Part shown: positions 18,036-29,602 of the stretch, in pieces
Layout of the letters: each line of letters starts with the position of its first letter
Position numbering within the stretch: position 1 is the first letter of the stretch
Origin: Stenotrophomonas sp. HITSZ_GD
GTDB lineage: Bacteria; Pseudomonadota; Gammaproteobacteria; Xanthomonadales; Xanthomonadaceae
NCBI RefSeq assembly: GCF_029543105.1
Contig: NZ_JARQXB010000009.1
Coordinates: 62,001-126,000, forward strand
Direction: 5' to 3'
Length of the DNA: 64,000 nt
Position numbers and translations under genes: made by a program
The notes under the pieces: generated by a model
The model's database searches: none
The model's input: the letters and a program-made list of their open reading frames with translations, nothing else
What the model was told of the DNA's origin: nothing

Positions 18036-18308
18036 TCAGGTGGCCTGTTCCAGCCACGCCAGCTTGCGCGCCTTCGGCAGCCGCTTGAGCTGCCATTCCG
18101 CGCGCGAGGCGCTGGCGCGGTCGGGGAAGGGGCGGCTGCCGAGGAGTTCGACCGGCGGGAAGGCGCGCGTATAGCGCGCACCGCGTCCGGCCGCGTGGGC
18201 GGCGTAGCGCGCCGGCACATCGTTCGTGATGCCCGCGTAGTAGCTGCCGTTGCGGCACAACAGCAGATAGACGTGCCAGCCGGCGGCGTGTGCGGGAACG
18301 GTCTCCAT
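18036..18308 (-). CDS. GIY-YIG domain protein (YhbQ/UPF0213-like)
   Basis: The product is a 90-residue single-domain GIY-YIG protein. The motif is present in variant form: [19 protein letters not shown], then [19 protein letters not shown], and a C-terminal [16 protein letters not shown]. Family members are related to structure-specific endonucleases, but small YhbQ-like proteins are poorly characterised. The start at 18308 ([16 protein letters not shown]) is chosen because upstream codons extend towards the clpB promoter and have no family similarity. It diverges from clpB and is tail-to-tail with the metallopeptidase gene. Confidence 0.85.
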   Translation of the reverse strand: METVPAHAAGWHVYLLLCRNGSYYAGITNDVPARYAAHAAGRGARYTRAFPPVELLGSRPFPDRASASRAEWQLKRLPKARKLAWLEQAT

Positions 18309-18398
18309 GGGTCCTTGGAGCTTGAGGCCGGCGCAGGGCGCTTGCAAGCGGCGCGCGGGCGGTGCCGAAACGAATGACCACTGCCCGTCTCGCACAGG

Positions 18399-18426
18399 CT
18401 TGAAACACGCCTGCTTAACCGCATCT
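18399..18426 (+). promoter_or_regulatory. Sigma-32 (heat-shock) promoter of clpB
   Basis: CTTGAAA at 18399-18405, a 13-base spacer, and CCGCATCT at 18419-18426 match the RpoH consensus (CTTGAAA, 11-16 bases, CCCCATnT) with one mismatch in the -10 box. It is 53 bases before the clpB ATG. Confidence 0.8.
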
Positions 18427-18478
18427 GGGGTTCATTGCCGGCGCAGCCGGCCTTTCCGATTCCAGAGGAACGCCCACC

Positions 18479-21064
<2,586 letters not shown>

Positions 21065-21089
21065 GGTTTTCGCGTGCGCTGCGTTGGAG

Positions 21090-21124
21090 GAGGCCTGGGC
21101 TGTTGCCTGGGCCTCTTTTTTTTT
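21090..21124 (+). terminator. Intrinsic terminator of clpB
   Basis: An 11-base-pair stem with two G-T pairs (GAGGCCTGGGC, 21090-21100, with GCCTGGGCCTC, 21105-21115) is followed by a long T run. It begins 26 bases after the clpB stop. Confidence 0.9.
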
Positions 21125-21203
21125 GGGTCATGCAGTTTTGTGGGTTTTATCGATGGCGCGTGCGTCGTGTGCGGTGGAGGGGCTGCCTCGCGGTGCGGGC
21201 ATC

Positions 21204-21300
21204 GGCCTGCCGTATAGGGGCGTCACGGCTCAGCAGACGTCCTGTCCGATTCGCCGCCGCGGGCCATCCATGGCCCGCTGACGCCCCTATACGGCAGGCC
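21204..21300. repeat. Large inverted repeat with inner palindrome
   Basis: Two perfect 22-base arms (21204-21225, beginning GGCCTGCCGTATAGGGGC, and 21279-21300) enclose a 53-base loop. The loop contains its own palindrome, GCGGGCCAT/ATGGCCCGC at 21259-21278. There is no gene. The structure could form a cruciform or a branched RNA. Only one copy is in the window. Confidence 0.75.
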
Positions 21301-21384
21301 GGCGCAAGGCGCCTTGGGGATCCCACTTCGATGAAGGTGCGCGTGCGAGGACGTGAAGTACGCGGGCGTTGTGCGCGCGCGCTT

Positions 21385-21580
21385 CGGAGGTTGTCGTCCG
21401 GTCGATGGGATCTGGAGGGACAGCGGGGCGGGGCCTTTTCGGGACCGTAGGCGACATGGATGTCGCCTACGAGCCTCCATGGATGGATTCACGGCGTGTC
21501 CCGAAAAGGCCCCGCCCCGCTGTCGGTGCACGAACCAAAAACAGCCGATCAACATCGAAGGCCTACAACCCCAAAACCAC
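21385..21580 (+). repeat. Dispersed nested-palindrome repeat, copy 1
   Basis: Perfect 25-base arms (21421-21445 and 21498-21522; core GGGGCCTTTTCGGGAC) enclose an 11-base-pair hairpin, GTAGGCGACAT at 21447-21457 with ATGTCGCCTAC at 21460-21470. A conserved unpaired stretch containing CCATGGA follows. Flanks TTGTCGTCCGG upstream and AGCCGATCA downstream recur in copy 2 near 34.7 kb, in opposite orientation. No open reading frame with family similarity is present. Confidence 0.8.
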
Positions 21581-21661
21581 CGCAAGACCCAGGAAAGCCA
21601 GCCGCAAGCCAGCAAATCCCGGTATCATTCGCCCGCCCCAGGTGACCTCCCAAGAACAGCT

Positions 21662-21832
21662 GGCAGGTTTAAACGGGAATCCGGTGCGACGCCAACGCGT
21701 CAATTCCGGAGCTGCCCCCGCAACGGTAGGCGAGACAAGGTCCGCACGAGCCACTGTGCAGTCATGCATGGGAAGGCGCGGATTGGCTGGCGAGTAGATC
21801 GCCCGCGCTCGCGAGCCCGGATACCGGCCTGG
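21662..21832 (+). promoter_or_regulatory. Cobalamin (AdoCbl) riboswitch
   Basis: The leader carries the conserved cobalamin riboswitch blocks in order: GGGAATCCGGTGCGAC, then CCGGAGCTGCCCCCGCAACGG, a GCCACTG segment with GGGAAGGCG, and the B12 box GCCCGGATACCGGCCT at 21815-21830. It lies 125 bases before the btuB start. High adenosylcobalamin should shut off the downstream operon. A 6-base-pair hairpin (TGACAT 21840-21845, ATGTCA 21856-21861) just after the B12 box may belong to the expression platform. Confidence 0.95.
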
Positions 21833-21956
21833 AGCGGCGTGACATGCGGTGGGCGATGTCATGGGGCCGGGTCGCATCCCGTCACCACCATACCCTCCTT
21901 CCGCCTGTCCTTTTCCATCGTTCCCGCGCGGGCAGGCGCGGACTAGGAGTGTTTCA

Positions 21957-23837
21957 GTGCATCGCCACGTGTCGTTGTCCCGTCGCCAGGTCCTGGCGGC
22001 GTCTTTGGCCTGTTCGTTGTTCCCCGCCGGCGCGGCCTTCGCCGCCGACGCCCCGCGCGATCTGGACCAGATCGTCGTCACCGCCTCGCGTACCGCCCAG
22101 ACCCAGGACCAGGCCCTGGCGCCGGTCACCGTCATCGACCGCGCCGAGATCGAGCGCCGGCAGCCGCAATCGCTGCCCGACCTGTTGCGCGGCGAAGCCG
22201 GCGTCTCGCTCGCCAACAATGGCGGCGCGGGCAAGGCGACCTCGCTGTTCCTGCGCGGCACCGAGTCGGACCATGTCGTCGTGCTCGTCGATGGCGTGCG
22301 CGCGGGCTCGGCCACCTCCGGTGGCGCCGCCCTGCAGGACATCCCCGTCGAGCAGATCGAGCGCATCGAAATCGTGCGCGGCCCGTTCTCCAGCCTCTAT
22401 GGCTCCGAGGCCATCGGCGGCGTCATCCAGATTTTCACCCGCCGGCCCCGCGGCCCGTTCGAACCCAACCTGGCCTTGAGCATCGGCAGCGACAACGCCC
22501 GCCGTTACAGCGCCGGGCTGTCCGGCCGCACCCAGGGCGACGCCGCCGAACACGGCGGCTGGTACGCCGTGCAGGCCGTGCACGATGAAACCGACGGCAT
22601 CAACGCCTATACCAATACGGCCTCCCGCTACTACGATCCCGACCGCGACGGCTACCGCAACGATTCGCTCGGCGTCCAAGGCGGCTGGCGTTTCAACCGC
22701 CAGTGGGATGCCGAGGTCAACGCGCTGCGCGCCGAAAGCCGCAACGAATACGACGGCAGCGTGGACAACCTCGCCAAGGGCGTGGAGCAGATCGCCGGCG
22801 GCCGCTTGCGCTATGCACCGAACGATGCCGTCAGGTTCACCGCCAGCGTCGGCACCAGCGCCGAGTTGAGTGATACCTACCTCGATGGCGTGTATTCCTC
22901 CACCTTCGATACCCGCCGCCGCCTGGGCGCGTTGCAGGCCGATATCCAGGCCGGCCCGGGCCTGCTCTCGGTCGGGTTCGACTGGCAGCGCGACGAGATC
23001 GAGAGCAGCGAAACCTACGACGCCGACCACCGCATCAACCGCGGCGCCTTCGCGCAGTGGCAACAGACCTTCGGCCGGCAGTCCGTGCAGGCCAGCGTGC
23101 GCCACGACGACAACAGCCAGTTCGGCGGCAAGAACACCGGCAGCCTGCTGTGGGGCTGGGATTTCGCCGAACAGCTGCGCCTGACGGCCAGCTATGGCAC
23201 CGCATTCAAGGCGCCCACGTTCAACGAGCTCTACTACCCCGGCTACGGCAACCCCAACCTCGGGCCGGAAACCTCGCACAGCGCCGAACTCGGCCTGCGC
23301 GGCGAGCACGCCTGGGGCCACTGGTCGCTCAATGCCTTCCAGACCCAGGTCGACGACCTCATCGCCTACGACGCCGACCTGGTGGACGACGCCCATCCCT
23401 TCGGCCAGCCGAACAACGTGGACCAGGCGCGCATCCGTGGCGTGGAGGCGGTCACCGGCGCGGAACTCGCCGGCTGGCAACTGCAGACCACGCTCACCTG
23501 GCTCGATCCCCGCGCCGATGGCGACACCAACCACGGCAACGTGCTGCAGCGCCGCGCGCGCCAGAGCGGGCGCCTCGACGCCGACCGCAGCTTCGGCGCT
23601 TTCAGCCTGGGGGCCAGCGTGTTCGGTGCCGGCGCGCGCTACGACAACCTCGCCAACACCGTGCACCTGGGCGGCTACGGCCTGCTCGACCTGCGCGTGG
23701 GCTGGCGCATCGCGCAGGATTGGAAGTTGAGCCTGTCGGCCAACAACGTGTTCGACCGCGACTACGAAACCGCGCGCTGGTATGCCCAGCCCGGCCGCAA
23801 CTACCAGCTGACCCTGCGCTACCATCCGGCGCAGTAA
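21957..23837 (+). CDS. btuB: Vitamin B12 TonB-dependent receptor BtuB
   Basis: BtuB moves corrinoids across the outer membrane. The 626-residue product has a signal peptide (LAASLACSLFPAGAAFA), TonB box DQIVVTA, and a plug with SLPDLLRGEAGVSLANNGG, LFLRGTESDHVVVLVDGVR and IEIVRGPFSSLYGSEAIGGV. The barrel ends YQLTLRYHPAQ rather than in an aromatic residue. I start at GTG 21957 because TAGGAG lies 7 bases before it and a proper leader follows; upstream in-frame codons lie in the riboswitch leader. The length is close to E. coli BtuB. It is the first gene of a riboswitch-controlled operon. Confidence 0.95.
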   Translation: MHRHVSLSRRQVLAASLACSLFPAGAAFAADAPRDLDQIVVTASRTAQTQDQALAPVTVIDRAEIERRQPQSLPDLLRGEAGVSLANNGGAGKATSLFLRGTESDHVVVLVDGVRAGSATSGGAALQDIPVEQIERIEIVRGPFSSLYGSEAIGGVIQIFTRRPRGPFEPNLALSIGSDNARRYSAGLSGRTQGDAAEHGGWYAVQAVHDETDGINAYTNTASRYYDPDRDGYRNDSLGVQGGWRFNRQWDAEVNALRAESRNEYDGSVDNLAKGVEQIAGGRLRYAPNDAVRFTASVGTSAELSDTYLDGVYSSTFDTRRRLGALQADIQAGPGLLSVGFDWQRDEIESSETYDADHRINRGAFAQWQQTFGRQSVQASVRHDDNSQFGGKNTGSLLWGWDFAEQLRLTASYGTAFKAPTFNELYYPGYGNPNLGPETSHSAELGLRGEHAWGHWSLNAFQTQVDDLIAYDADLVDDAHPFGQPNNVDQARIRGVEAVTGAELAGWQLQTTLTWLDPRADGDTNHGNVLQRRARQSGRLDADRSFGAFSLGASVFGAGARYDNLANTVHLGGYGLLDLRVGWRIAQDWKLSLSANNVFDRDYETARWYAQPGRNYQLTLRYHPAQ

Positions 23838-23852
23838 CCGGGAGAAACGCCG

Positions 23853-24440
23853 ATGAAGCACCTGTCACCTCCCGCCGCCCGCGCAGTGCTGATCGCGCTG
23901 CTGATCGTGATGGCCGCCACGCGCTTCCATCACGTCGGCAGCCTGCTGCACTTGCCGGATGCGTCGATGGCGCTGTTCTTCCTCGGCGGTTTCTACCTGC
24001 GCCGCTACGTCCAGTACGCCCTGCTGCTGGGCGTGGCGGTGTTGATCGACTACCTCGCCATCCGCCAGCAGGGGATGAGTTTCTTCCAGCACTACTGCGT
24101 CACGCCCGCCTATTACGCGCTGCTGCTGTCCTACGCCGTGCTGTGGCAGGCCGGGCGTTGGGTGTCGGCCCGCCGCGAGGGCGGGCTGGCCTCGCTCGGC
24201 CTGGTCTGGGTGGTGGGCGTGGCGGCCGCGGCGGTGTCGTTCCTGATCTCCAACGGTGCCTTCTACTGGTTCGGCGGCCGCTACCCGGATCCGAACTGGA
24301 ACCAGTACCTCGCCTGCGCCGGACAGTGGGGGCCGCTGTTCGTGCGCACCACCGCCACCTACCTCGCCGTCGCGCTCGCGCTGCACTACGTCGTGGCACG
24401 GCGGCGGCGCACGCGCGCTGCCGCACCGGCCAAGGCGTGA
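23853..24440 (+). CDS. BtuM-like putative cobalamin uptake membrane protein, copy 1
   Basis: The 195-residue protein has about six hydrophobic segments and follows btuB by 15 bases. It shares RFHHVGSLLHLPDASMALFF and a conserved cysteine in HYCVTPAYYALLLSYAVLW (Cys82) with the next gene product. Solitary ECF S-component-type transporters called BtuM use a cysteine in this region to bind cobalt. The operon position, size and cysteine suggest this protein is one of them. That assignment is an inference from context and motif, not a database match. It probably takes corrinoids from the periplasm, which no btuCDF genes in this window would do. Confidence 0.65.
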   Translation: MKHLSPPAARAVLIALLIVMAATRFHHVGSLLHLPDASMALFFLGGFYLRRYVQYALLLGVAVLIDYLAIRQQGMSFFQHYCVTPAYYALLLSYAVLWQAGRWVSARREGGLASLGLVWVVGVAAAAVSFLISNGAFYWFGGRYPDPNWNQYLACAGQWGPLFVRTTATYLAVALALHYVVARRRRTRAAAPAKA

Positions 24441-24444
24441 GCCG

Positions 24445-25044
24445 GTGAGCGCCGCACCCCGCGCGTTGCCCCTCGCGTCGGCCGCTGGCCAGGGGTTGGC
24501 CGGCGTGCTGCTGGCCGCGTTGATGATCTGCACGCGCGGCCAGCACTTCGCCTCGGTCGATGCGCTGCCCAGTGCTTCGTGGGCGGTGTTCTTCCTCGCC
24601 GGCGCGCTGCTGCGCCCGATGTGGACGTTGCCGCTGTTCTTCGTGCTCTCCAGCGCGCTGGATCTCGGCAGCCTGGCCGCCGGCACCATCAGCGACTGGT
24701 GCGTATCGCCGGCCTACTGGGCGCTCGCGCTCGCCAATGCCGCGCTCTGGCTGGGCGGGCACGTCTACGCGCGGCGGCTGCACGAAGCCCGCTGGCGCGC
24801 CGTGCCGCGGCTGGCCGGGGTGCTGGTGCTGACCGCCAGCGTCGCCTACCTGCTGTCCAAGGGCGGCTTCTACTTCTTTTCGGGCCATTACCCGGGCGCC
24901 GACCTGGCCGGCTTCCTGGCGCGCGTGCCGCACTACTACCCGCGCGCGCTGGGCACCTTGGCCGGCTACGTCGCGGTGGGCCTGGCGCTGGCGGTGGCCG
25001 CGCGGCGCCTGGCCGCGCGACGCCCGCAAGGCGCCCTCGCATGA
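24445..25044 (+). CDS. BtuM-like putative cobalamin uptake membrane protein, copy 2
   Basis: The 199-residue membrane protein is a divergent paralogue of its neighbour. It has HFASVDALPSASWAVFFLAG and DWCVSPAYWALALANAALW, so the C-V-(T/S)-P-A-Y motif and the LP-AS-A-FFL-G-LR block recur at matching positions. I use GTG 24445, two codons after the copy 1 stop, because upstream in-frame codons overlap that gene. Its TGA overlaps the btuR ATG. Two S-component-like genes in tandem are unusual: they might act as a pair or handle different corrinoids. No EcfT or ATPase gene is next to them. Confidence 0.62.
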   Translation: MSAAPRALPLASAAGQGLAGVLLAALMICTRGQHFASVDALPSASWAVFFLAGALLRPMWTLPLFFVLSSALDLGSLAAGTISDWCVSPAYWALALANAALWLGGHVYARRLHEARWRAVPRLAGVLVLTASVAYLLSKGGFYFFSGHYPGADLAGFLARVPHYYPRALGTLAGYVAVGLALAVAARRLAARRPQGALA

Positions 25045-25658
25045 ACGACACGCCCCCGCGCGACGAAGACGCGCACTACCGCGAACGCGCGCAGCGCAAG
25101 AAGGAACTCGTCGACCGCCGCATCGCCCGCGCCACCATCGACCGCGGCGTGTTCGTGCTCAACACCGGCAATGGCAAGGGCAAGAGTTCCTCCGGCTTCG
25201 GCATGCTGGCGCGCTCGCTCGGCCACGGCCTGCACTGCGGCGTGGTGCAGTTCATCAAGGGCAGCTTCGCCACCGGCGAGGAAGCATTCTTCCGCCGGTT
25301 TCCCGACCAGCTCGACTACCACGTCATGGGCGAGGGCTTCACCTGGGAAACCCAGGATCGCGCCCGTGACATCGCCGCCGCGCAGGCAGCGTGGGACGTC
25401 GCCCGGCGGATGCTGTCCGATCCGAACTACGACTTCGTGCTGCTGGACGAGTTGAACATCGCGCTGGTGAAGGAATATGTCGCGCTCGAGGACGTGCTGC
25501 AGGCCGTGCGCGCGCGGCCTGCGCGGCAGCATGTGGTGATCACCGGGCGCGGCGCGCCGGAGGCGCTGGTCGAGGCCGCCGACACGGTGACCGAGATGCG
25601 CCTGGTCAAGCATGCGTTCAAGGCCGGCATCATGGCGCAGAAGGGCATCGAGCTCTGA
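25041..25658 (+). CDS. btuR: Cob(I)yrinic acid a,c-diamide adenosyltransferase
   Basis: BtuR/CobO attaches the 5'-deoxyadenosyl group of ATP to reduced corrinoids. The 205-residue product has an N-terminal basic helix and the P-loop [10 protein letters not shown] at residues 41-50, with VQFIKG and the LLDELNIAL Walker-B-like segment. It ends in [13 protein letters not shown], the usual CobA/CobO tail. The ATG overlaps the previous stop by four bases (ATGA). Its position before cbiB means incoming corrinoids can be adenosylated before the nucleotide loop is built. Confidence 0.95.
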   Translation: MNDTPPRDEDAHYRERAQRKKELVDRRIARATIDRGVFVLNTGNGKGKSSSGFGMLARSLGHGLHCGVVQFIKGSFATGEEAFFRRFPDQLDYHVMGEGFTWETQDRARDIAAAQAAWDVARRMLSDPNYDFVLLDELNIALVKEYVALEDVLQAVRARPARQHVVITGRGAPEALVEAADTVTEMRLVKHAFKAGIMAQKGIEL

Positions 25659-25680
25659 ACATGCGCGGATCCGCGGCATC

Positions 25681-26613
25681 ATGGGGATGAGCGCGCTGGC
25701 CACGGGCTGCGTTGGCGTGGTGGCGCTGCTGCTCGACCTGCTGCTGGGCGAGCCGCGCCGCGCGCACCCGCTGGTGGGCTTCGGACGTTGGGCGCAATGG
25801 CTGGCCACGCGGCTGTACCGCGATTCGCGCCTCGCCGGATCGCTCGCCTGGAGCCTGGCGGTGCTGCCGTTCGTGCTGGCCGCCGCCAGCGTGCAATGGC
25901 TGCTGTGGTGGTGGTCGCCCTGGGCGGCGCTGGCTTGGGCCGCAGTGGCGCTGTACGCCGCGGTGGGCCTGCGCAGCCTGGGCGAGCATGCGCAGGCGGT
26001 GGCCGGTGCGTTGGCGCGCGCGGACCTCGCGGCGGCGCGTGCCGCGGTGGGACGCATCGTCAGCCGCGATACCGGCGCGCTGGATGCCACGCAGGTCGCC
26101 GCCGCGGCGACCGAATCGGTGCTGGAGAACGGGAGCGACGCCGTATTCGCCGCGCTGTTCTGGGGCCTGTTGCTCGGCGCGCCCGGCGCGGTGCTGTACC
26201 GGCTGGCGAACACGCTGGATGCGATGTGGGGCTACCGCACGCCGCGCTACCTGCGTTTCGGCTGGGCGGCGGCGCGCATCGACGATGTCCTCAATTGGGT
26301 GCCTGCCCGCCTCACCGCGCTGACCTACGCGCTGCTCGGTGCCACGGCTGCGGCGCTGCGCTGCTGGCGCGGGCAGGCCGCTGCCTGGAAGAGCCCCAAT
26401 GCCGGGCCGGTGATGGCCGCCGGCGCCGGTGCGCTGCGCGTGCAACTCGGCGGCGCGGCGCCGTACCACGGCCAATGGCAGCCGCGCCCGGCCCTGGGCG
26501 AAGGCGCGCCGGCCGACGCGGACAGCGTGCGCCGTGCACTGTGGCTGGTACGCGGCGGCGCGGCGCTGTGGTGCGCGTTGCTGATCGCCGCCGCGCTGCT
26601 GGGGAGCTACTGA
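25681..26613 (+). CDS. cbiB: Adenosylcobinamide-phosphate synthase CbiB
   Basis: CbiB (CobD in Pseudomonas denitrificans nomenclature) joins aminopropanol phosphate to adenosylcobyric acid. The 310-residue membrane protein shows the family blocks [59 protein letters not shown] and [18 protein letters not shown]. Either ATG 25681 or 25687 may start it; I use the first. It overlaps no neighbour, with a 22-base gap from btuR. It lies in the same operon. Confidence 0.93.
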   Translation: MGMSALATGCVGVVALLLDLLLGEPRRAHPLVGFGRWAQWLATRLYRDSRLAGSLAWSLAVLPFVLAAASVQWLLWWWSPWAALAWAAVALYAAVGLRSLGEHAQAVAGALARADLAAARAAVGRIVSRDTGALDATQVAAAATESVLENGSDAVFAALFWGLLLGAPGAVLYRLANTLDAMWGYRTPRYLRFGWAAARIDDVLNWVPARLTALTYALLGATAAALRCWRGQAAAWKSPNAGPVMAAGAGALRVQLGGAAPYHGQWQPRPALGEGAPADADSVRRALWLVRGGAALWCALLIAAALLGSY

Positions 26614-26614
26614 C

Positions 26615-27598
26615 ATGCTCGAACATGGAGGCCGCCTGTTGCGCGCCGCGCAACGCCACGGCATTCCTGCCGCGCAGTGGCTGGACCTTTCCACCGGCGT
26701 GAGCCCGTGGCCTTGGCCGGTGCCCGCGCTGCCGGCCGAGGTGTGGCACCGCTTGCCGGAAGAGGAAGATGGCCTGTTCGCGGCGGCATCGGACTATTAC
26801 GGAACCCCGCACCTGCTGCCGGTGGCCGGCTCGCAGGCGGCGATCCAGGCGCTGCCCCTGTTGCGTGCGCGCGGCCGTGTCGGGGTGATCGCCCCGGGCT
26901 ACAACGAGCACGCGCATGCGTGGCGGCGCGCCGGCCACGAGGTGTTCGACGCGGGCGCCGACGTGCTGATCACCGAGGCCGACCACCTCGACGTGCTGGT
27001 GCTGATCCACCCCAACAACCCCGGTGGCGAGCACTTCGACGCCGCCGCCTTGCGCGCGCTGCATGCCCGGCTCGCCGCGCGCGGCGGCTGGCTGGTGGTG
27101 GACGAAGCCTTCATCGACGCCACGCCCGCCGACAGCCTGTGCCCGGCCACCGGTACCGAAGGGCTGGTCGTGCTGCGTTCGGTCGGCAAGTTCTTCGGCA
27201 TGGCCGGTGCGCGCGCCGGTTTCGTGTGTGCGTGGCCGGCGTTGCTGCAGGCCCTGCGCGAACAGCTCGGGCCGTGGACGCTCGGCGGCCCCACGCGCTG
27301 GGCGGTGACGCGGGCGTTGTCCGACCGCGCGTGGCAGGACGCCGCGCGCCCGCGCCTGCACGCCGCCTCGCAGCGGCTGGCGGCGCTGCTGCGCGCGCAC
27401 GGCCTGCCGCCCTCCGGCGGCAGCGCGTTCTTCCAGTGGTGCCGCCACCCGCGCGCGGCGGCGTTGCACGAGGCGCTGCAAACCCGCGCCCTGCTGACGC
27501 GCCTGTTCGACGCGCCCGCCAGCCTGCGTTTCGGCCTGCCGCCCGACGAGGCCGGTTTCGCGCGCCTGGACGCCGCCTTGCGCGCGCTGGCCGCATGA
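26615..27598 (+). CDS. cobD: L-threonine-O-3-phosphate decarboxylase
   Basis: The enzyme makes (R)-1-aminopropan-2-ol phosphate for the CbiB reaction. The 327-residue class I PLP aminotransferase-fold protein starts [18 protein letters not shown]. It contains VVDEAFIDA and [15 protein letters not shown] with the PLP-binding lysine at 192. It is CobD in Salmonella naming and CobC in Pseudomonas naming. No PduX-type threonine kinase is seen nearby. It starts one base after the cbiB stop and overlaps cobQ by four bases. Confidence 0.92.
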   Translation: MLEHGGRLLRAAQRHGIPAAQWLDLSTGVSPWPWPVPALPAEVWHRLPEEEDGLFAAASDYYGTPHLLPVAGSQAAIQALPLLRARGRVGVIAPGYNEHAHAWRRAGHEVFDAGADVLITEADHLDVLVLIHPNNPGGEHFDAAALRALHARLAARGGWLVVDEAFIDATPADSLCPATGTEGLVVLRSVGKFFGMAGARAGFVCAWPALLQALREQLGPWTLGGPTRWAVTRALSDRAWQDAARPRLHAASQRLAALLRAHGLPPSGGSAFFQWCRHPRAAALHEALQTRALLTRLFDAPASLRFGLPPDEAGFARLDAALRALAA

Positions 27599-29088
27599 GC
27601 GCGCGCGTACTCATGGTGCAGGGCTGCACCTCCGATGCCGGCAAGAGCACGCTGGTCGCCGCGTTGTGCCGCTGGCTGCATCGCCATGGCATCGACGTGG
27701 CGCCGTTCAAGCCGCAGAACATGGCGCTCAACGCTGCGGTCACCGCCGATGGCGGGGAAATCGGCCGCGCGCAGGCGGTGCAGGCGCAGGCCTGCGGACT
27801 GGCGCCGCATACCGATTTCAACCCGGTGCTGCTCAAGCCGCAGAGCGACACCGGCGCGCAGGTGATCGTGCATGGCCGCGTCGTGGCCACGCTCGACGCG
27901 GTCGCCTACCACGACTACAAGCGCATCGCCCGCGAGGCGGTGCTGGCCTCGCATGCCCGCCTGGTCGCGCGCCACGCGGTAGTGGTGGTCGAAGGCGCGG
28001 GCAGCCCGGCCGAGATCAACCTGCGCGCGAACGACATCGCCAACATGGGCTACGCCGAAGCGGTGGATTGCCCGGTGATCCTCGTCGCCGACATCGACCG
28101 CGGCGGCGTATTCGCCCACCTGGTCGGCACGCTGGCGCTGCTGTCGGACAGCGAGCGCGCGCGCGTGGCCGGGTTCGTCATCAACCGCTTTCGGGGCGAC
28201 CTGTCGTTGCTGCAGCCCGGGCTGGACTGGCTCGAACGCGAGACCGGCAAGCCGGTGCTCGGCGTGCTGCCGTACCTGCACGGGCTGCACCTGGAGGCCG
28301 AGGACGCCTTGCCGCGCACGCAAGCGGCCAAGCCGCAGGCGCGCCTGCGCGTGGTGGTGCCGGCACTGCCGCGCATCAGCAACCACAACGATTTCGACGC
28401 GCTGGCCGCGCATCCGCAGGTCGAGCTGCATTTCGTCAGGCCGGGCGACGTGCCGCCGCCTTGCGATCTCATCGTGCTGCCCGGCAGCAAGTCCACCCGC
28501 GCCGACCTGGACTGGTTGCGCACGCAGGGCTGGGCCGACGCGATCGCGCGCCACTTGCGCTACGGCGGTCGCCTGCTGGGCATCTGCGGCGGTTTCCAGA
28601 TGCTGGGCCGCGAGCTGCTCGACCCGGACGGGCACGATGGCCCGCCCGGCCGCAGCGAGGGCCTGGGCTGGCTCGACCTGCGCACGTACTTCGGCGGCGA
28701 CAAGCAGCTGCGTGCCACCCAGGGCACGTTGCAGCTGGCCGGCGCGGCCGTGCGCGGCTATGAAATCCATTGCGGCCACAGCGAGGGCAGCGCGCTGGCG
28801 CGCCCGTTCGCGTGGCTGGAGGAAGGCCGCCCCGAGGGGGCGATCTCCGCCGACGGGCAGGTCATCGGCACATACCTGCATGGCCTGTTCGACGCGCCCG
28901 AGGCGCTGGAGGCCCTGCTGCACTGGGCCGGCCTGGACCACGCCACGCCGCTGGACTTGGCCGCCCTGCGCGAACACACCCTGGAACGGCTGGCCGACGA
29001 GGTGGAAGCCCACCTGGATACTTCGGCCCTGTCGCGCCTGCTGAACCTGCCACCGCTTCCAACGCGAGGACCTTCCGCGCATGCATGA
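27595..29088 (+). CDS. cobQ: Cobyric acid synthase
   Basis: CobQ/CbiP amidates adenosylcobyrinic acid a,c-diamide at positions b, d, e and g using glutamine. The 497-residue product has the N-terminal dethiobiotin-synthetase-like P-loop ([20 protein letters not shown]) and a C-terminal class I glutaminase domain with [10 protein letters not shown], in which Cys331 is the nucleophile. No other ring-amidation or corrin-ring gene is in the window. This suggests a salvage entry point at the a,c-diamide or at cobyric acid, as in xanthomonads. It overlaps cobU by 8 bases. Confidence 0.94.
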   Translation: MSARVLMVQGCTSDAGKSTLVAALCRWLHRHGIDVAPFKPQNMALNAAVTADGGEIGRAQAVQAQACGLAPHTDFNPVLLKPQSDTGAQVIVHGRVVATLDAVAYHDYKRIAREAVLASHARLVARHAVVVVEGAGSPAEINLRANDIANMGYAEAVDCPVILVADIDRGGVFAHLVGTLALLSDSERARVAGFVINRFRGDLSLLQPGLDWLERETGKPVLGVLPYLHGLHLEAEDALPRTQAAKPQARLRVVVPALPRISNHNDFDALAAHPQVELHFVRPGDVPPPCDLIVLPGSKSTRADLDWLRTQGWADAIARHLRYGGRLLGICGGFQMLGRELLDPDGHDGPPGRSEGLGWLDLRTYFGGDKQLRATQGTLQLAGAAVRGYEIHCGHSEGSALARPFAWLEEGRPEGAISADGQVIGTYLHGLFDAPEALEALLHWAGLDHATPLDLAALREHTLERLADEVEAHLDTSALSRLLNLPPLPTRGPSAHA

Positions 29089-29602
29089 GTTGATCCTGGG
29101 GGGCGCGCGCTCGGGCAAGAGCGCGCTGGCCGAACAACGCGCCGCCGACAGCGGCCTGCCCGTCACCTACATCGCGACGGCGCAAGCGCTGGATGCGGAG
29201 ATGGCCGCGCGCATCGCCCACCATCGCGCGCGGCGCCCGGTGCGCTGGGAATGCGTGGAAGAGCCGCTGGCCCTGGCCGCCACGCTGCGCGTGCACGCCG
29301 CGCCCGAGCGTTGCGTGATCGTCGATTGCCTGACGCTGTGGCTGGGCAACCTGCTGGGCGATGCCGACGCCGGCCGCTTCCAGCGCGAGCGCGATGCGCT
29401 GCTGCAGGTGCTGCCCGGGTTGCCGGGGCGCGTGCTGCTGGTCAGCAACGAGGTCGGGCAGGGCATCGTGCCGATGGGAGCGCTGAGCCGGCGTTTCGTC
29501 GATGAAGCCGGTTGGCTGCACCAGGCGCTGGCGCGCCAGTGCGCGCACGTGGCGTGGGTGGTGGCGGGGCTGCCGATGTGGCTGAAGGGCGGTACGCCAT
29601 GA
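29081..29602 (+). CDS. cobU: Adenosylcobinamide kinase / guanylyltransferase
   Basis: CobU phosphorylates adenosylcobinamide and then transfers GMP to it, activating the lower-ligand attachment site. The 173-residue product begins [19 protein letters not shown], with the P-loop at residues 7-14. It contains the [14 protein letters not shown] Walker-B region and [14 protein letters not shown]. These are the usual CobU signatures. It overlaps both neighbours (cobQ by 8 bases, cobT by 4), a sign of tight coupling. Confidence 0.95.
   Translation: MHELILGGARSGKSALAEQRAADSGLPVTYIATAQALDAEMAARIAHHRARRPVRWECVEEPLALAATLRVHAAPERCVIVDCLTLWLGNLLGDADAGRFQRERDALLQVLPGLPGRVLLVSNEVGQGIVPMGALSRRFVDEAGWLHQALARQCAHVAWVVAGLPMWLKGGTP

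Noticed and set aside
21369-21797. Reading frames inside the nested repeat (DVAYEPPWMDS...)
   Set aside because: The same peptide start occurs in the second copy because both copies carry the hairpin. The downstream parts diverge and run into the riboswitch.
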